NCBI GenBank assembly: GCA_937136445.1
Contig: CAKZOQ010000099.1
Location: 1-6,786, forward strand
DNA: 6,786 nt
DNA from: an uncultured Gemmatimonadota bacterium
GTDB taxonomy: Bacteria > Gemmatimonadota > Gemmatimonadetes > Longimicrobiales > Gaopeijiaceae
Reading direction: 5' to 3'
The number at the start of each line of letters is the position of its first letter. The stretch's first letter is position 1. The notes under the pieces were generated by a model. The model was not told the DNA's origin and did no database searches. It saw only the letters and a program-made list of their open reading frames with translations. Below, one piece after another: positions 5,759-6,786 of the stretch. The position numbers and the translations under genes are program-made.

Positions 5759-6588
5759 GACGCCTCTCCCGACATCCCCACCCGAAGCCGGCGCCCCCTG
5801 CGGAACAGGTCGGGGGTGGTCCGGAGGGTCGCTCGGAACACCCGGGTGAAGTGGCTCTGATCGGCGAATCCGGCGGCCAGCGCCACCCTCCCCGCCGTCT
5901 CGTCGGAGGACAGGAGTCGAACGCAGGCCCATTCGATGCGAAGGCGGTTCCGGAGCTCCTTCACACCGATCCCGTAGTGTTGCCGGAAGGCGCGGCCCAG
6001 GTGGCCCGGGTGGACGCCCGCCCGCTTCGCGAGATCCGACTGCGTCCAGCGCTCTCGGAAGCGTTCGACGACGGTGGCGCGGGCCTCCCGAAGCCAGAAA
6101 GGGACACCCGGGTCGTGGACGACCGGTCGGCGGAGGGCCGGGAGGTCCCCGTCGGGCACCGTACGGATGCCCCGGTCCCACAACGGTCCCCGGAGGTCGG
6201 CCAGGACCGACCGCCTCAGCTCCGAGGCCCGTCCCACGCATCGGTCCAGCGGAGTGGGCGCGAACACGCCCAACGTCCCTACCAGGGCGCCACCCGACCC
6301 GTACAGGGGGAGCTTGAGCGTGACCAGGGCCTGGTCCGGTCCGTATTCCGGGACCACCACCGGGCGCCGCCGCACCATCGCCGCGTGGTCGTCCACCCGG
6401 AAGCGCCGCACCACCCGGTCGGACCAGAACAGCTCCTGCGGCCGGTCGCGCATGGAGGTGCGCTCCACCCCGAGATGCTCGGCCAGCCCCCGACCCACGG
6501 CCCGGTAGCGACCCCGGGGATCCTTGATCCACGCCGGAAGCCCGACCCGGTCGAGCGATGCCTCGATGGCCTCGAGCTGCGTTTCCAT
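5755..6588 (-). CDS. PAS-domain AraC-family transcriptional regulator
   Basis: A 277-residue cytoplasmic regulator. The N-terminal part (about 5-115) reads as a PAS fold: LPAWIKDPRGRYRAVGRGLAEHLG (17-40), a segment matching the PAS 'DLF' turn (ELFWSDRVVRRFR, 52-64), and a last strand pair LKLPLYGSGGALVGTLGVF (91-109). After a linker come the two helix-turn-helix units of an AraC DNA-binding domain (about 172-266). The first is TQSDLAKRAGVHPGHLGRAF (182-201). The second is GRVALAAGFADQSHFTRVFR (233-252), with the classic GFxDxSHFxRxFR signature. The PAS ligand (heme, small molecule or redox) cannot be read from the sequence. Start ATG 6588 is chosen because GGAGGAGGG precedes it; an in-frame ATG at 6624 would add 12 residues without such a site. 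It overlaps the GlcG-like gene by four bases and probably controls it. A weak -10-like TAGACT lies on the minus strand at 6649 to 6644. Confidence 0.9.
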   Translation of the reverse strand: METQLEAIEASLDRVGLPAWIKDPRGRYRAVGRGLAEHLGVERTSMRDRPQELFWSDRVVRRFRVDDHAAMVRRRPVVVPEYGPDQALVTLKLPLYGSGGALVGTLGVFAPTPLDRCVGRASELRRSVLADLRGPLWDRGIRTVPDGDLPALRRPVVHDPGVPFWLREARATVVERFRERWTQSDLAKRAGVHPGHLGRAFRQHYGIGVKELRNRLRIEWACVRLLSSDETAGRVALAAGFADQSHFTRVFRATLRTTPDLFRRGRRLRVGMSGEAS

Positions 6589-6590
6589 GA

Positions 6591-6600
6591 CCCTCCTCCG
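6591..6600 (-). promoter_or_regulatory. ribosome binding site deciding the regulator start
   Basis: On the minus strand CGGAGGAGGG runs from 6600 to 6591. Its first GGAGG ends 6 bases before ATG 6588. This supports 6588 over the upstream in-frame ATG at 6624. Confidence 0.8.
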
Positions 6601-6691
6601 TCCCGTCCCGCGGTCCGGGCCCACCCCGGCTCCGCACCCACCCAGTCTAGCCGGCCTCCGGGCGCGTGGGCTTGAACGGATCCAACATCCC

Positions 6692-6786
6692 TCAGCGGTC
6701 CTGGGTCACGGGCCGACCGTCGTCGTGGTCTCCCCACCGCTCGAACCAGCCGCGCAGGTACATCTGCGTCCGGAGGAAGTTGGAGG
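6692..6786 (-). CDS. C-terminal end of an unrecognised protein (partial)
   Basis: Thirty codons are visible before a TGA at 6694 to 6692; the rest lies beyond the right edge. The visible tail (SNFLRTQMYLRGWFERWGD, then a charged Asp/Arg-rich end) is amphipathic and ordered-looking up to the GD, consistent with a terminal helix followed by a disordered tail. I do not recognise the family. It sits 103 bases upstream of the regulator start on the same strand, so read-through into the regulator is possible. The frame was found by reading the edge and is supported by a non-repetitive residue mix, unlike the Arg/Pro-rich shadow frames. Confidence 0.55.
   Translation of the reverse strand, partial: SNFLRTQMYLRGWFERWGDHDDGRPVTQDR

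Noticed and set aside
5759..6637. Upstream extension of the GlcG-like frame to position 6637
   Set aside because: This part lies opposite the codon phase of the PAS-AraC gene and is Gly/Pro/Arg-rich. The signal peptide and ribosome site place the true start at GTG 5758.
5851..6675. 274-codon plus-strand frame opposite the regulator
   Set aside because: It is antisense to a gene with clear PAS and AraC signatures, with Pro/His/Arg-rich shadow composition.

Overview
The window looks like chromosomal DNA from a high-GC, double-membraned environmental bacterium. The best guess is Gemmatimonadota or Acidobacteriota. This rests on an ADOP-type duplicated orphan permease (a family expanded in those phyla), two lipoproteins with signal peptides, and about 72% G+C in the 60-base lines I counted within the flanking genes. 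The phylum is inference.

Layout, left to right. A large MacB/FtsX-like permease (102-2537, +) has no ATPase beside it in the window and ends in two tandem hairpins. A 678-base gene-free stretch (2538-3215) holds a GTC microsatellite and a perfect 15-bp inverted repeat. A compact two-gene unit follows on the + strand: a subtilisin-family (S8) protease lipoprotein with an intact catalytic triad (3216-4613), then, 9 bases after its stop, a lipoprotein with a PrcB C-terminal-like domain (4623-5114). These two genes and their leader have clearly lower G+C (about 48-58% in counted lines) than everything around them. The leader carries interleaved short direct repeats. A convergent minus-strand unit comes next: a PAS plus AraC-type regulator (6588 to 5755) whose stop overlaps, as GTGA, the start of a secreted GlcG/HbpS-like putative heme-binding protein (5758 to 5234). 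The last 30 residues of an unrecognised minus-strand gene lie at the right edge.

How the genes may work together. The S8 protease and PrcB-like pair recalls the Treponema denticola dentilisin locus, where PrcB is a lipoprotein partner of the subtilisin-like protease PrtP. The window may therefore encode a reduced, two-lipoprotein version of a surface protease complex on a compositionally distinct insert. This is the most interesting feature of the window. The regulator and GlcG-like pair probably forms one transcript, with a cytoplasmic PAS sensor coupled to a secreted ligand-binding protein. Nothing in the sequence ties the permease to either unit.
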